From Betaproteobacteria bacterium (lineage in GTDB: Bacteria; Pseudomonadota; Gammaproteobacteria; Burkholderiales; Burkholderiaceae), in assembly GCA_009783065.1 (NCBI GenBank), contig WRHV01000013.1:1-24510 (forward strand): a stretch of DNA of 24,510 nt, given 5' to 3'. Positions 16,779 to 24,510 of the stretch are shown here, in pieces. The translations under genes and the position numbers were made by a program. The notes under the pieces were generated by a model. It did not search any database and had not been told where the DNA came from. It saw only the letters and a program-made list of their open reading frames with translations. How positions within the stretch are numbered: position 1 is the stretch's first letter; the number at the start of each line of letters is the position of its first letter.

Positions 16779-16854
16779 TGGAGCGGGAGAAGGGTCTCGA
16801 ACCCTCGACCTCAACCTTGGCAAGGTTGCGCTCTACCAACTGAGCTACTCCCGC
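16779..16854 (-). tRNA. tRNA-Gly (anticodon GCC), copy 1
   Basis: Same 76-nt sequence as the second copy, with CCA encoded. First of the three-tRNA unit downstream of pgsA, with a good promoter just upstream (16871-16898). Confidence 0.97.
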
Positions 16855-16870
16855 GGCAACAAAGATAAAC

Positions 16871-16898
16871 ATTTTAGCATCTGCCCTTGACTTGTCAA
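16871..16898 (-). promoter_or_regulatory. Promoter of the tRNA-Gly-Gly-Cys unit, -35 inside a palindrome
   Basis: On the minus strand: consensus -35 TTGACA (16898-16893), 16-base spacer, and extended -10 TGC-TAAAAT (hexamer 16876-16871). Transcription would begin near 16864, 10 bases before the first tRNA-Gly. The -35 lies in a perfect 11-bp palindrome CTGCCCTTGAC-TT-GTCAAGGGCAG (16881-16904), 8 bases beyond the pgsA stop. The hairpin lacks a T-run, so it is not a standard terminator. Confidence 0.65.
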
Positions 16899-16912
16899 GG
16901 GCAGGAAAACCA

Positions 16913-17521
16913 TCAGTTTTTCTCTTTCATGAGAGGCCATGCTTTCTTGAGATAGTACAGCATAGACCAGACCGTCAAAGTAGCGGCAATAATCAGTAAC
17001 CAGTTGCCGATTAAACTCATATCGAAAAAAGATAGAAATCGATCATGGTACAGGAGCATGGGAATGGCAATCATCTGGGAGGTGGTCTTGATCTTGCCGA
17101 CGGAACTGACCGCGACGGATTGGGATTCACCAATTCCCGCCATCCATTCTCGCAGAGCAGAAATAGCGATTTCACGCCCGATGATGATAAAACCAAGAAG
17201 GGCATGAACCCGGCCTAGTTGTACGAGAACCAGTAAGGCGCCTACCACCATCAACTTGTCGGCAACCGGATCCAGGAAGGCGCCAAATGCCGAGGTCTGG
17301 TTCCAGCGTCTGGCCAGATATCCGTCAAACCAATCTGTTATAGCGGCTACAAGGAAAATGGCTGCTGCGCCGATATTTTGCATTTGCGGCGTCAGCCATG
17401 CCTCCGGCAAGTAAAAAATACCGACCACGAGCGGTATTAATGCCACACGCAACCACGTTAGAAAAATAGGGATATTGAACGGCATGGCACGTTTTTTGTA
17501 ATTTTCAGATACCCTGTGCAT
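16913..17521 (-). CDS. pgsA: CDP-diacylglycerol-glycerol-3-phosphate 3-phosphatidyltransferase
   Basis: Inner-membrane enzyme of phosphatidylglycerol synthesis: joins CDP-diacylglycerol and glycerol-3-phosphate to give phosphatidylglycerophosphate. The CDP-alcohol phosphotransferase signature (D-G-x2-A-R-x8-G-x3-D-x3-D) is complete near residues 64-90 (DWFDGYLARRW...GAFLDPVADKL). Four to five hydrophobic helices are visible; 202 residues is close to family size. The ATG at 17521 has an AAAGG site 7 bases away; an ATG at 17485 (MPFNIPIFLTWLR) matches the usual family start but lacks a site, so the N-terminal 12 residues are uncertain. It lies 45 bases after uvrC. Confidence 0.96.
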   Translation of the reverse strand: MHRVSENYKKRAMPFNIPIFLTWLRVALIPLVVGIFYLPEAWLTPQMQNIGAAAIFLVAAITDWFDGYLARRWNQTSAFGAFLDPVADKLMVVGALLVLVQLGRVHALLGFIIIGREIAISALREWMAGIGESQSVAVSSVGKIKTTSQMIAIPMLLYHDRFLSFFDMSLIGNWLLIIAATLTVWSMLYYLKKAWPLMKEKN

Positions 17522-17566
17522 TTTCGGCCTTTATATAAACCGGCCTTGTGTTTAATGTTTTTATTT

Positions 17567-19423
17567 TTAGTGCAACTGATTATATATTTGCCGGGCAAGT
17601 TTGCGTGAAATTCCTTCAACCGACATGAGGTCTTCGATACTGGCGTCAGTTACGCCTCGCATACTGCCAAAACGGGCCAGCAGTTTTTGCCGCCGCTTGG
17701 CTCCGATTCCTTCTATTTCTTCCAGTCTGGAGGCCTGGCGTTTTTTATCGCGCCTTGTCCGCATTCCGGTAATGGCAAAGCGGTGCGCTTCATCCCGTAT
17801 TTGCGCTATCAGCATGAGCGCGGCTGAATCCTTGCCAAGCGCCTGCGGCAACCGGCCATCCGCAAATACCAGGGTTTCCAGTCCAACTTTGCGCCCTTCT
17901 CCCTTGGCAACTCCCACAATGAGTGAAATATCATGTCCTAATTCGGCAAAAACCTGCCTGGCAGTCTCTACTTGTCCTTTCCCACCATCAATTAATACTA
18001 TATCAGGCATTTTATTTTCACTGCCGGCAAATTTTTCATAACGCCGCGTCAGGACCTGCCGCATGGCTGCATAATCATCTCCCGGAACGATATTACCGAT
18101 GTTGTACCTTCTGTATTCATTGTTTTGCATGGCATGACGCTGGAATACGACACAAGACGCCTGTGCGGATTCTCCCTGGGTGTGACTGACATCAAATGCT
18201 TCTATCCGCAGTGCATCGGGATCGGCAATATCAATGCCGATCTGTTCGATTAGGGCCTGGACCCGCTGCAACTGGGCGCCTTCTTGATGCAGGATGCGCT
18301 CCAGTGCGATTTCCGCACCCTTTTGTGCCATATCTAGCCACTGGCGGCGCACCCCCTGCGGCTGAAAAACCAGATGGATATTGTGGCCGCACTGCTCCAT
18401 TAGCGCCTTGATCAGGGCAGGCTCATCAAATTCGATATTGAGGATGAGCGTACGTGGAACAGGCTTATCCATGTAATGCTGCGCCAGAAACGCCTTGAGA
18501 ATGTGTACTTCTATTTTATCCTTTTCATCATTTAATGCTTCCCGCAGATTGGAAGGGAAAGAGGCCCGATCTCCGAGATGGCGGCCGCCCCGTACCATAG
18601 CCAGATTGACACAGGCTCTTCCTCCTTGCATCGCTACCGCAATGATATCGACGTCTGCTTCCTTTCCGGCATCCATGCTTTGCTGATGAAGCATTTGCGA
18701 GAGCGCCGCAATCTGATTTCGCACAATGGCCGCTTCTTCAAATTCCAGTTTATTGGCATATTCCAGCATGACGGATTCCAGTTCCTGCAAGATATCTGAT
18801 TGTTCTCCCCGGAGAAAACGGGCGGCATTTTCCACGTCTCTCTGATAATCGGTTTTATTGACCAGTTTGACACAGGGGGCACTGCATCGTTTGATCTGAT
18901 ATAGGAGACAAGGGCGCGTCCGGTTGAGAAAAACGCTGTCTTCACAAGTTCTGAGCCGAAATACTTTTTGCAGGATTTCAATAGATTCCCGGACTGCCCA
19001 GACATTTGGAAAGGGGCCGAAATACTGGTTTTTTTTGTCTATCGCACCCCGGTAATAAACTATGCGGGGATAATCCTGCCCAGTGATTTTCAGGTAGGGA
19101 TAAGTTTTGTCATCCCTGAAAAGAATGTTGTAGCGTGGCTGCAATGATTTGATCAGGTTATTTTCCAGTATCAGTGCTTCAGCCTCGCTGCGCGTAACCG
19201 TGGTTTCAAGCCTCGCTATCCGCTCGACCATCATTTTGATGCGGGGAGATTGGGCCGTTTTCTGGAAATAACTGCTGACCCGTTTTTTCAGGTCCCTGGC
19301 TTTGCCGATGTAAAGAATTCGGTCACTGGCATCAAAATAGCGGTATACGCCCGGCAGGTTAGGCAGCTTTTTAACGACCTTCAGTAATTCCTTGTGTGAT
19401 GCGATACCAGCCTTGTCCGACAT
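17567..19423 (-). CDS. uvrC: Excinuclease ABC subunit C
   Basis: Makes both incisions around DNA damage in nucleotide excision repair with UvrA and UvrB. Domains: GIY-YIG endonuclease (about 20-100; GVY at 25-27 and YIG at 38-40), UvrB-binding UVR motif (about 207-245, [18 protein letters not shown]), the RNase H-like C-terminal nuclease (DVSHTQGE near 411, LIDGGKGQV near 475), and tandem helix-hairpin-helix DNA-binding motifs (about 560-618, [13 protein letters not shown] and [13 protein letters not shown]). At 618 residues it is standard. It starts 7 bases after nagZ and has no strong ribosome site, so coupling is likely. Confidence 0.97.
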   Translation of the reverse strand: MSDKAGIASHKELLKVVKKLPNLPGVYRYFDASDRILYIGKARDLKKRVSSYFQKTAQSPRIKMMVERIARLETTVTRSEAEALILENNLIKSLQPRYNILFRDDKTYPYLKITGQDYPRIVYYRGAIDKKNQYFGPFPNVWAVRESIEILQKVFRLRTCEDSVFLNRTRPCLLYQIKRCSAPCVKLVNKTDYQRDVENAARFLRGEQSDILQELESVMLEYANKLEFEEAAIVRNQIAALSQMLHQQSMDAGKEADVDIIAVAMQGGRACVNLAMVRGGRHLGDRASFPSNLREALNDEKDKIEVHILKAFLAQHYMDKPVPRTLILNIEFDEPALIKALMEQCGHNIHLVFQPQGVRRQWLDMAQKGAEIALERILHQEGAQLQRVQALIEQIGIDIADPDALRIEAFDVSHTQGESAQASCVVFQRHAMQNNEYRRYNIGNIVPGDDYAAMRQVLTRRYEKFAGSENKMPDIVLIDGGKGQVETARQVFAELGHDISLIVGVAKGEGRKVGLETLVFADGRLPQALGKDSAALMLIAQIRDEAHRFAITGMRTRRDKKRQASRLEEIEGIGAKRRQKLLARFGSMRGVTDASIEDLMSVEGISRKLARQIYNQLH

Positions 19424-19430
19424 ATTTTTA

Positions 19431-20501
19431 TCAGTTTTGCATCAGTTCTAAAACGGCTTTTAGGGCATGTTTGTACTGCACTTCCCGATGCAGGGTATCC
19501 CAATCCGGCGCTTTTTTAACGGGAAACATGCGGATAAGGCGTTCTTGTGATTGATACGCTGCTTCATTACGGGGATATTCCAGTCCGGAAAGCAATTGGT
19601 CGGCCTTGTCGGGAGAGTTGCAGATCAGCACCATGTCGCAGCCTGCCGACAAGGCAGCTTTTGCACCGTCAACGACACTGCCGGCTACACGGGCGCCTTC
19701 CATACTGAGATCATCACTGAAAATAACGCCATCAAAACCCAGTTCCTGGCGGAGAATGGTTAGCCATCTGGACGAAAAACCAGCCGGTTTTGGATCAACC
19801 TGCGGGTAGATGACATGAGCAGGCATCACGGCAGACAGGCCCATTCCCAGCCAAAAATAGGGTGCGGCATCTCTATTCAGGATGTCCTCTAAACTGCGGT
19901 TGTCAACCGGAATTTCATGGTGCGAATCTTCCCGGACATAGCCATGCCCTGGAAAATGCTTGCCGCAATTAGCCATGCCGGCTAGCGCCAGACCATAATT
20001 CAGATTTTGCGCGAGCTTGGCGACGACCTGCGGTTCGCTGTGAAAAGCCCGGTTCCCTATCACACCCGATGTACCGTAATCCAGATCCAGAACCGGAGTA
20101 AATGACAGGTCAACACCACAGGCACGCAATTCGGAAGCTAATATATAACCGGTTGCAGTTGCCGTCTTACAGGCAATCATCGGATCCCGATCCCACAATT
20201 TTCCCAACTCCCGCATGGCAGGCAAATGCGTGAATCCGTCGTCACGAAAGCGTTGCACACGTCCCCCTTCATGATCCACAGCAATGAGGATGTCATCCCG
20301 TTCCGCACGAATGGCTGTTGTTAGTGCCATGAGTTGTGCCCGGTTCTTGAAGTTCCGTGCAAACAGAATCACCCCTCCTGTCAGCGGATGCCTGATTCGC
20401 CGTATATCATCCTGATTCAGGGTCAAGCCTTCGATATCCAGCATGACGGGGCCTGGATTTCGGGCTGCACTTTTTGCGTGTGTTTTTTCAGAGAGTGTCA
20501 T
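19431..20501 (-). CDS. nagZ: Beta-N-acetylhexosaminidase NagZ
   Basis: Glycoside hydrolase family 3 enzyme of peptidoglycan recycling: frees N-acetylglucosamine from GlcNAc-anhydroMur products in the cytoplasm; its products can induce AmpC in some bacteria. The NagZ motifs are present: KHFPGHG followed by DSHHEIP (about 171-190, flexible loop with catalytic His) and FSDDLSM (near 260, nucleophile Asp). [12 protein letters not shown] lies in the N-terminal part. No signal peptide. The frame overlaps acpS if it begins at a TTG (20513, 360 residues); the ATG at 20501 (356 residues) is preferred, but neither has a good ribosome site. It is the link between the acpS side and the uvrC side of the cluster. 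Confidence 0.94.
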   Translation of the reverse strand: MTLSEKTHAKSAARNPGPVMLDIEGLTLNQDDIRRIRHPLTGGVILFARNFKNRAQLMALTTAIRAERDDILIAVDHEGGRVQRFRDDGFTHLPAMRELGKLWDRDPMIACKTATATGYILASELRACGVDLSFTPVLDLDYGTSGVIGNRAFHSEPQVVAKLAQNLNYGLALAGMANCGKHFPGHGYVREDSHHEIPVDNRSLEDILNRDAAPYFWLGMGLSAVMPAHVIYPQVDPKPAGFSSRWLTILRQELGFDGVIFSDDLSMEGARVAGSVVDGAKAALSAGCDMVLICNSPDKADQLLSGLEYPRNEAAYQSQERLIRMFPVKKAPDWDTLHREVQYKHALKAVLELMQN

Positions 20502-20509
20502 TTTGGTTT

Positions 20510-20923
20510 TCAATTCGGCGTTTCTGTGGTTTCCTGCTGTTCAACAATAATAAAGGCAACAGCGTAGTCTGTTTCATCCGTAATGGACACCTGTGCCGTC
20601 AGCCCGTTTCTTTCCATATATTCTTTTAATTTGCCGCTTGTGACGACAATGGGTTTGCCGCTGGGAGCATTTAACGTCTGCATCGAACGCCATGTCATCG
20701 GCATGCGCATACCCAGACCAATTGCTTTGGAAAAGGCTTCCTTTGCAGCAAAACGCGTCGCCAGATAACGTAATCCGCGTGCTTCGATTTTTGCTTTCCG
20801 GTGCAAATAGCGCTTCATTTCATCCGGCCCGAGAATTTTCTGAGCAAGGCGATCTCCCCTGCGTTCCAGCGCAGCCTTGAGCCGGGAAATCTGGAGAAGG
20901 TCTGTTCCAATACCATAAATCAT
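20510..20923 (-). CDS. acpS: Holo-[acyl-carrier-protein] synthase
   Basis: Transfers 4'-phosphopantetheine from CoA to acyl carrier protein, activating fatty acid synthesis. The family start [14 protein letters not shown] carries the magnesium-binding D8, and the second metal-binding Glu is E62 in [13 protein letters not shown]. At 137 residues it is typical. The frame is open further upstream and would overlap pdxJ, but the ATG at 20923 has an AGGAG site 5 bases before it. It follows pdxJ after 13 bases, as in E. coli. Confidence 0.96.
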   Translation of the reverse strand: MIYGIGTDLLQISRLKAALERRGDRLAQKILGPDEMKRYLHRKAKIEARGLRYLATRFAAKEAFSKAIGLGMRMPMTWRSMQTLNAPSGKPIVVTSGKLKEYMERNGLTAQVSITDETDYAVAFIIVEQQETTETPN

Positions 20924-20936
20924 ACCGTCTCCTGAA

Positions 20937-21701
20937 TTAGCCGTTAGAAAGGCGGGAGGCAACCATGATCATTTTCATTTCACGAATGGCGTTTTCCCAT
21001 CCAACGAAAATGGCGTGGGCTACAATGGCATGACCGATATTCAACTCGGCGATGCCCGCGATAGCCGCAATTGCCTGCACATTGGTATAGTGCAGGCCGT
21101 GGCCGGCATTGACTTTGAGTCCGGCTTGCAAGCCTTTTGCAACACCTGATTTGATCCGTTCCAGTTCACGCTGTGCGATCTGTTTATCCTGCGCTTCGGC
21201 ATAAACGCCGGTATGCAGTTCGATAACCGGCGCGCCAGCCTCTTTTGCCGCCAGAATTTGTTCCGTTTCAGGAGCAATAAAGAGACTGACGCGGATACGT
21301 TCCGCCTGCAACTGGCGTACGGCTTTCTGTACGAGATTGAAATGCCGGATCACGTCAAGCCCGCCTTCCGTCGTTAGTTCCTCGCGGCGCTCAGGGACAA
21401 GACAGACATCCTGCGGTTTGACACGACAGGCAAAATCAATCATTTCCGGCGTAATGGCGGATTCCAGATTCATGCGAGTTTTCAGCAAGGGACGAATGGC
21501 CAAGACATCGGCATCCCTGATATGACGACGATCCTCTCTGAGATGCAAGGTAATGCCATCCGCACCCGCTTCTTCAGCGAGGAGTGCCGCGCGAATGGGG
21601 TCTGGATAAACAGTTCCCCTTGCATTACGCAAGGTTGCGACATGGTCTATATTCACTCCCAGCTCAATAACCGGGTCAACTTTGTTTGAAGAATCGTTCA
21701 T
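20937..21701 (-). CDS. pdxJ: Pyridoxine 5'-phosphate synthase
   Basis: Last step of the DXP-dependent vitamin B6 pathway: condenses 1-deoxyxylulose-5-phosphate and 3-amino-2-oxopropyl phosphate (from PdxA) to pyridoxine 5'-phosphate. Matches the family from [17 protein letters not shown] (residues 13-29) through [10 protein letters not shown] and the closing block [11 protein letters not shown]...[12 protein letters not shown]; 254 residues, a TIM barrel. The start ATG is at 21701. Gap to recO is 12 bases. Confidence 0.97.
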   Translation of the reverse strand: MNDSSNKVDPVIELGVNIDHVATLRNARGTVYPDPIRAALLAEEAGADGITLHLREDRRHIRDADVLAIRPLLKTRMNLESAITPEMIDFACRVKPQDVCLVPERREELTTEGGLDVIRHFNLVQKAVRQLQAERIRVSLFIAPETEQILAAKEAGAPVIELHTGVYAEAQDKQIAQRELERIKSGVAKGLQAGLKVNAGHGLHYTNVQAIAAIAGIAELNIGHAIVAHAIFVGWENAIREMKMIMVASRLSNG

Positions 21702-21713
21702 TTTGATTGAATT

Positions 21714-22580
21714 TTATAACTGCATCAGGTCAATAAGGATCTGCCGTGTTTGTATTTGAGCGCCATTCAGATGATGTGCCAGTAAAGCGCGCATTAAAAG
21801 CTTGCTTTGCACCTGCGTCATGGAATCTGAATAATCCTCGTTTGTCATATCCAGCAACGTCTTGCCTGTCACTCTGGGCGTGACATCACTGATCCGTGCG
21901 GGTCTTGGCCCTTTTTCCGGGTCAACGACATAAATTTCATCCGGTTCAACCTGCCCGCCGTTATGGGCGTCTACGGATAGGTCTGCCGCAACGCCCGTCT
22001 CTTTCAGAACAGCAAGCTCAAACTGACGCAGAACAATTTGGGCCGATTCCGTGTTAGCCAAGCGCGCCAGCGCGGTAACATAATGGTCAAACAATCCCGG
22101 ATGCGGATCTTCTCGCGCCGTCAGTTTCAACAGCAATTCATTCAGGTAAAAACCGTAAAGAAGGACCGAACTTTCCAACGGCACCATGCCTCCTACCCAT
22201 TCGGCTGATACCAAATTGCGCAATTCAGATTTGCCGCTCCAATTGAGCGAAAGCGGCTGGAATGTTTGCAGCACACTCCGTAAGCGGGAATGCGGCCTTT
22301 TCGCGCCTTTTGCAACCAACGCCATTCGTCCGTGATCCCGTGAAAAAATATCGACGATTAAACTGCTTTCTTTGTATACATAGCTGTGAAGAACGAACCC
22401 CGGCTGCTCCTGGATACGCATTTCCGGTTGCGTTTTCCTGCGTGAACGAATCGGGTTTGTTTCACTTATTGACGCAATTGCTTCCATATCAGCCGATTGG
22501 GACAAGACAGCAGAAAACGGGATGCCGGTATCGTTTTTCTCATCTATACCAGTATGCCGATCGTTGTTTTTTCCAGTCAT
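21714..22580 (-). CDS. recO: DNA repair protein RecO
   Basis: Helps load RecA on SSB-coated single-stranded DNA, with RecR and RecF. The conserved OB-fold part begins around residue 60 ([20 protein letters not shown], then [18 protein letters not shown]). The first ~53 residues are a polar extension not typical of RecO. The ATG at 22580 overlaps the era stop (ATGA), so it is preferred by coupling; an internal ATG at 22421 (MRIQEQPGF) would give a family-size protein of 235 residues. No zinc cysteines are seen. Confidence 0.94.
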   Translation of the reverse strand: MTGKNNDRHTGIDEKNDTGIPFSAVLSQSADMEAIASISETNPIRSRRKTQPEMRIQEQPGFVLHSYVYKESSLIVDIFSRDHGRMALVAKGAKRPHSRLRSVLQTFQPLSLNWSGKSELRNLVSAEWVGGMVPLESSVLLYGFYLNELLLKLTAREDPHPGLFDHYVTALARLANTESAQIVLRQFELAVLKETGVAADLSVDAHNGGQVEPDEIYVVDPEKGPRPARISDVTPRVTGKTLLDMTNEDYSDSMTQVQSKLLMRALLAHHLNGAQIQTRQILIDLMQL

Positions 22581-23479
22581 TCGTAACCGTAAGCCCGCAA
22601 ACCGGCTTCATTATCCGCCCAGCCGGATTTTACCTTGACCCAGATTTCAAGGTACACCGGCACGCCAAACATCTTTTCCATATCCTGTCGGGCCTCTGTT
22701 GACATCTCTTTGAGACGTTCCCCCTTGTTACCGATTATCATGGCCTTGTGAGCATTGCGCTCTACGAGTATGGCCGCAAAAACACGACGCAATTTGTCCT
22801 TGCGTTCAAATTGTTCAATCACAACCGTGCTGGTGTAAGGCAGTTCATCACCGCAAAAACGGAATATCTTTTCACGAACAATTTCAGCCGCCATGAATCG
22901 CTCACTGCGATCCGTCACATCGTCAGCTTCGAAAATAGCTTCTCCTTGCGGTAAAAGGTTGCGTATTTCCTTTTCCAATTGCCCCAGTTGAAAACGTTTG
23001 CGGGCAGATACCGGCACAATAGCCGCAAAATGGTGTTTGTCTGCAATCCCTTCTGCAAACGAGAATAAGTTTGCCTTGTCTTTGATATGGTCTGTTTTGT
23101 TGATAACCAAAATAACAGGCACCTTTTTGGGGATCAGGTTCAGGACTTGCTCGTCTGCCGATCCGAATGTGCCCGCTTCGATCAGAAATAAAATGACATC
23201 TGCGGATTGCAGGGTATTGCTGACTGTTTTGTTAAGATTCTTGTTTAGAGCATTGTTGTGGCGCGTCTGGAAACCGGGTGTATCAATATAAATATACTGG
23301 GTATCTTCATCCGTATGGATGCCCATGATCCGGTGCCGTGTTGTTTGCGCCTTACGCGAGGTAATGCTGACCTTGGCGCCAATCAGCTCATTCATGAGCG
23401 TGGATTTTCCAACATTAGGGCGTCCAATTATGGCAACATAGCCGCAACGAAAAGCATTTGAACCTGTTTTGTCTGTCAT
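22577..23479 (-). CDS. era: GTPase Era
   Basis: Essential small GTPase that binds 16S rRNA near its 3' end and checks 30S maturation. G1 is GRPNVGKST (19-27), G3 DTPG, G4 NKTD, followed by SARKR; the C-terminal KH domain carries [11 protein letters not shown] and ends in [16 protein letters not shown]. 300 residues, standard. It follows rnc after 9 bases and overlaps recO by 4. Confidence 0.98.
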   Translation of the reverse strand: MTDKTGSNAFRCGYVAIIGRPNVGKSTLMNELIGAKVSITSRKAQTTRHRIMGIHTDEDTQYIYIDTPGFQTRHNNALNKNLNKTVSNTLQSADVILFLIEAGTFGSADEQVLNLIPKKVPVILVINKTDHIKDKANLFSFAEGIADKHHFAAIVPVSARKRFQLGQLEKEIRNLLPQGEAIFEADDVTDRSERFMAAEIVREKIFRFCGDELPYTSTVVIEQFERKDKLRRVFAAILVERNAHKAMIIGNKGERLKEMSTEARQDMEKMFGVPVYLEIWVKVKSGWADNEAGLRAYGYE

Positions 23480-23488
23480 AAAGCAGCC

Positions 23489-24286
23489 TCATTTTCTAGT
23501 ATTGGACGATCCAGGATCAGATGATTCATTTCCCTGTACAGTCGCAATACCTGCCAGCTTGAGCTGTGTTTCCCGCTTTTTGTTCCTGGATGCCGATACG
23601 ATTTCGCCATCTGCCATCAATTTTATCAATTCCAGCGCCTGTTTGGCGGCTTCCTGCTCGCCTGCCCTGCGACTGCTGCCGGACCCGAATACTCGTATAT
23701 CCAATTTGGGAATAACACATTCAACGTCAAATTCCTGCTTGTGTGCCGCGCCATGCGTGGCAATAACATGGTACTCGGGTAAAGCGATTTTACGGCTTTG
23801 CAGGTATTCCTGCAGCTGTGTTTTAGCATCTTTGCCAAAAGTTTTAGGATCAACGGCAGCTAAAAGCGACGCAAAACATTCCTGGATAACACGATGTACC
23901 GTTTCAAATCCGGCATCAAGGAATATCGCGCCAAACAGGGCTTCCATCGTATCAGCCAGAATGGATGGCCGGTTAAAACCACCCGCTTTGAGTTCGCCTT
24001 CACCCAGTCGCAGAAAAGCGGATATATCGATTCTTTGCGCTACATTAAAGAGCGCCTGCTGCCTCACCAGATTGGAGCGTAAACGCGACAAGCTGCCTTC
24101 ATCGAGATCCGGATAACATTCATACAGCAGGGTAGCAATGACACAGTTCAAAATCGAATCGCCCAGAAATTCCAGCCGTTCATTATGCTCGCTGCTATAA
24201 CTGCGATGGGTCAATGCCATTTTTAACAGACGCTCATCCTGGAAAACGTATTTGATCCGCTCCTGTAATAATTTCAGTTTTTCCAT
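23489..24286 (-). CDS. rnc: Ribonuclease III
   Basis: Cuts double-stranded RNA, including the rRNA precursor. Catalytic carboxylates are in place: E36, E39 and D43 in [10 protein letters not shown], and D112 and E115 in [10 protein letters not shown] double-stranded RNA-binding domain follows (about 150-225). At 265 residues it carries an extra ~40-residue basic/polar tail after that domain (ending near [16 protein letters not shown]). It is placed between lepB and era, its usual position. Confidence 0.97.
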   Translation of the reverse strand: MEKLKLLQERIKYVFQDERLLKMALTHRSYSSEHNERLEFLGDSILNCVIATLLYECYPDLDEGSLSRLRSNLVRQQALFNVAQRIDISAFLRLGEGELKAGGFNRPSILADTMEALFGAIFLDAGFETVHRVIQECFASLLAAVDPKTFGKDAKTQLQEYLQSRKIALPEYHVIATHGAAHKQEFDVECVIPKLDIRVFGSGSSRRAGEQEAAKQALELIKLMADGEIVSASRNKKRETQLKLAGIATVQGNESSDPGSSNTRK

Positions 24287-24339
24287 GAGAAGCCCATGTC
24301 ATCCTGATGTCGCATGAAATCGTCCATCCTGTTTTGCTT

Positions 24340-24510
24340 CTAGCTTATCCGCCCGATCCGTCTCATATTGCTTAGATTCATCCAGATAAAAAATGCCTTG
24401 CCCACAATATATCCATCAGGCACAAATCCCCAGTACCGGCTGTCCAGACTGTTATCCCTGTTGTCTCCCATCATGAAGTAATACCCTTTTGGAACCGTAC
24501 AGGTAAAACC
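24340..24510 (-). CDS. lepB: Signal peptidase I, C-terminal part (runs off right edge)
   Basis: The last 56 codons, in frame with the window edge, read [20 protein letters not shown] then [20 protein letters not shown] to a TAG at 24342-24340. [11 protein letters not shown] is the conserved box E of type I signal peptidases, which remove signal peptides from exported proteins at the inner membrane. It precedes rnc by 53 bases, as in most proteobacteria. Confidence 0.96.
   Translation of the reverse strand, partial: GFTCTVPKGYYFMMGDNRDNSLDSRYWGFVPDGYIVGKAFFIWMNLSNMRRIGRIS

Noticed and set aside
16631..16854. Repeat pair that might indicate CRISPR or a mobile element
   Set aside because: It is two identical tRNA-Gly genes; no CRISPR array was seen anywhere in the window.
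17601..18041. 146-codon plus-strand frame opposite uvrC
   Set aside because: Shadow of the uvrC C-terminal nuclease and HhH coding region.
23469..24116. 215-codon open frame on the plus strand opposite rnc
   Set aside because: Fully antisense to a well-conserved gene; composition (Ser, Cys, Arg rich) is typical of a shadow frame.

Overview
The window looks like the chromosome of a betaproteobacterium of the order Burkholderiales, most likely an Oxalobacter-like member of the Oxalobacteraceae. The evidence is the type of RpoD, FeSOD, PgsA and DUF6868 proteins, the order rpsU-yqeY-dnaG-rpoD-tRNA, the order lepB-rnc-era-recO-pdxJ-acpS-nagZ-uvrC-pgsA-tRNA, and a moderate GC content. The assignment rests on recognised protein sequence and gene order only; no database was searched.

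Layout. (1) 1-1159, minus: the N-terminus of a large LapA-type surface adhesin with a retention module and a LapG-like di-alanine cleavage site; it runs off the left edge. (2) 1160-1741: AT-rich, no intact gene, two short decayed coding stretches. (3) 1742-7344, minus: the macromolecular synthesis operon rpsU - terminator/attenuator - yqeY - dnaG - rpoD - tRNA-Ile2(CAU) - terminator. RpoD is unusually long, with a basic N-terminal extension carrying three AT-hook-like motifs. (4) 7421-9200, minus: a histone-deacetylase-family amidohydrolase and iron superoxide dismutase. (5) 9300-11073: an accessory stretch with a multiply frameshifted gene, a long inverted repeat, a 58-residue secreted Lys-rich peptide and a remnant of a tyrosine integrase. 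(6) 11130-15058, plus: a hybrid sensor kinase and an HD-GYP response regulator, forming a probable phosphorelay that ends in c-di-GMP hydrolysis. (7) 15059-16543: decayed genes, including a small gene with an in-frame TGA, a DUF6868 membrane protein and a divergent secreted Cys-containing peptide. (8) 16544-24510, minus: lepB (partial), rnc, era, recO, pdxJ, acpS, nagZ, uvrC, pgsA, then tRNA-Gly, tRNA-Gly and tRNA-Cys.

How it fits together. The two minus-strand blocks are conserved housekeeping operons with overlapping or closely spaced genes. The accessory parts are the adhesin and the kinase/HD-GYP pair. LapA-type adhesins are kept or released according to c-di-GMP in species where this is known, and HD-GYP enzymes destroy c-di-GMP, so a functional link is plausible. 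It is an inference only: the two loci lie about 10 kb apart and no lapD, lapG or secretion genes are visible here. The kinase pair sits between gene ruins and an integrase fragment, which suggests acquisition by horizontal transfer.
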